From contig JAAYYJ010000485.1 in NCBI GenBank assembly GCA_012515455.1, forward strand, positions 1 to 6,867: 6,867 nt of DNA, given 5' to 3'. The stretch is from Oligosphaeraceae bacterium. Its GTDB lineage: Bacteria; Verrucomicrobiota; Lentisphaeria; Oligosphaerales; Oligosphaeraceae. Below are positions 6,667 through 6,867 of this stretch, one piece after another (position 1 is the stretch's first letter; each line of letters begins with the position of its first letter). Under the pieces are notes generated by a model. That model ran no database searches. It saw only the letters and a program-made list of their open reading frames with translations, and was not told the DNA's origin. The position numbers and the translations under genes are program-made.

Positions 6667-6867
6667 ACAAGAAGATTCTGCCATTGCTCCTGCTGACCTT
6701 TGGGGTGATTCCTTATGCCCTGAAGTTCCCCTATATCCTCAGCGCCTGGCATACTTCGCCCCTGGACCGCCCCGATGTACTGTTCTTTGGCCTGGCGCTG
6801 CTTCTGGCCGCAATCTTGCTGCTGGGCAGCTGGCGGCAGGCCAGGCCAGACTGGCATTGGCCAGCCC
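6663..6867 (+). CDS. Polytopic membrane protein, N-terminal part only (cut by window edge)
   Basis: The ATG at 6663 shares the ATGA overlap with the exosortase stop, a classic sign of translational coupling, and the frame stays open for 68 codons to the window end. The visible part starts MNKKILPLLLLTFGVIPYA, giving a first membrane helix at about 4-27. A polar stretch follows (AWHTSPLDRPD), then a second helix at about 41-58 (LFFGLALLLAAILLLGSW) and a basic turn (RQARP). This is not a soluble protein. Spacing and context make it a component of the same envelope-sorting unit. The pattern of helix, W-containing polar loop and leucine-rich helix loosely resembles exosortase N-termini, so a second exosortase-like protein is one possibility. 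No catalytic region is in view and the family cannot be named. No separate Shine-Dalgarno sequence is needed given the overlap. Confidence 0.75.
   Translation, partial: MNKKILPLLLLTFGVIPYALKFPYILSAWHTSPLDRPDVLFFGLALLLAAILLLGSWRQARPDWHWPA

Overview
This 6.9 kb stretch is a bacterial chromosomal segment with moderately high G+C. It holds three complete genes and one gene cut off by the right edge, all on the + strand, behind a repeat-rich non-coding region at the left end. An exosortase beside a large TPR protein, together with a LeuRS of the 'NWCPxLGTVLANEEVI' subtype, suggests a Gram-negative bacterium. A member of the Planctomycetes-Verrucomicrobia-Lentisphaerae-Chlamydiae group (for example Lentisphaerae or Verrucomicrobia) would fit. 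That placement is inferred from general resemblance, not from a search.

Layout. Positions 1-744 contain no convincing gene. Two full copies (2-75 and 78-150) and one truncated copy (153-187) of a roughly 75-base structured repeat lie head to tail at the left edge. The array probably continues outside the window. A fourth copy lies alone at 517-582. Between them, 188-516 holds strong GC-rich inverted repeats and nothing convincingly coding. The leader before leuS (583-744) has a weak promoter candidate and a short hairpin.

Positions 745-3336 encode leucyl-tRNA synthetase (leuS), a complete housekeeping enzyme. After a 72-base gap comes a 760-residue TPR-type protein anchored by one N-terminal membrane helix (3409-5691). 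A 33-base gap follows, then an exosortase/archaeosortase-family membrane protease-transpeptidase (5725-6666) with its Cys-Arg-His triad in place. Its stop codon overlaps the start of another membrane protein (from 6663) by four bases (ATGA). The window ends inside that gene.

How they work together. The last three genes look like one transcription unit devoted to protein sorting at the cell envelope. The exosortase would cleave C-terminal sorting signals in the inner membrane. The anchored TPR protein probably acts as a scaffold or partner in the periplasm, and the truncated membrane protein is probably a further component. No sorting-signal substrate is visible here. leuS is most likely an unrelated neighbour that may share transcripts with them. 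The most unusual material is the repeat family, in which three short boxes change together between copies so that two alternative hairpins are kept.
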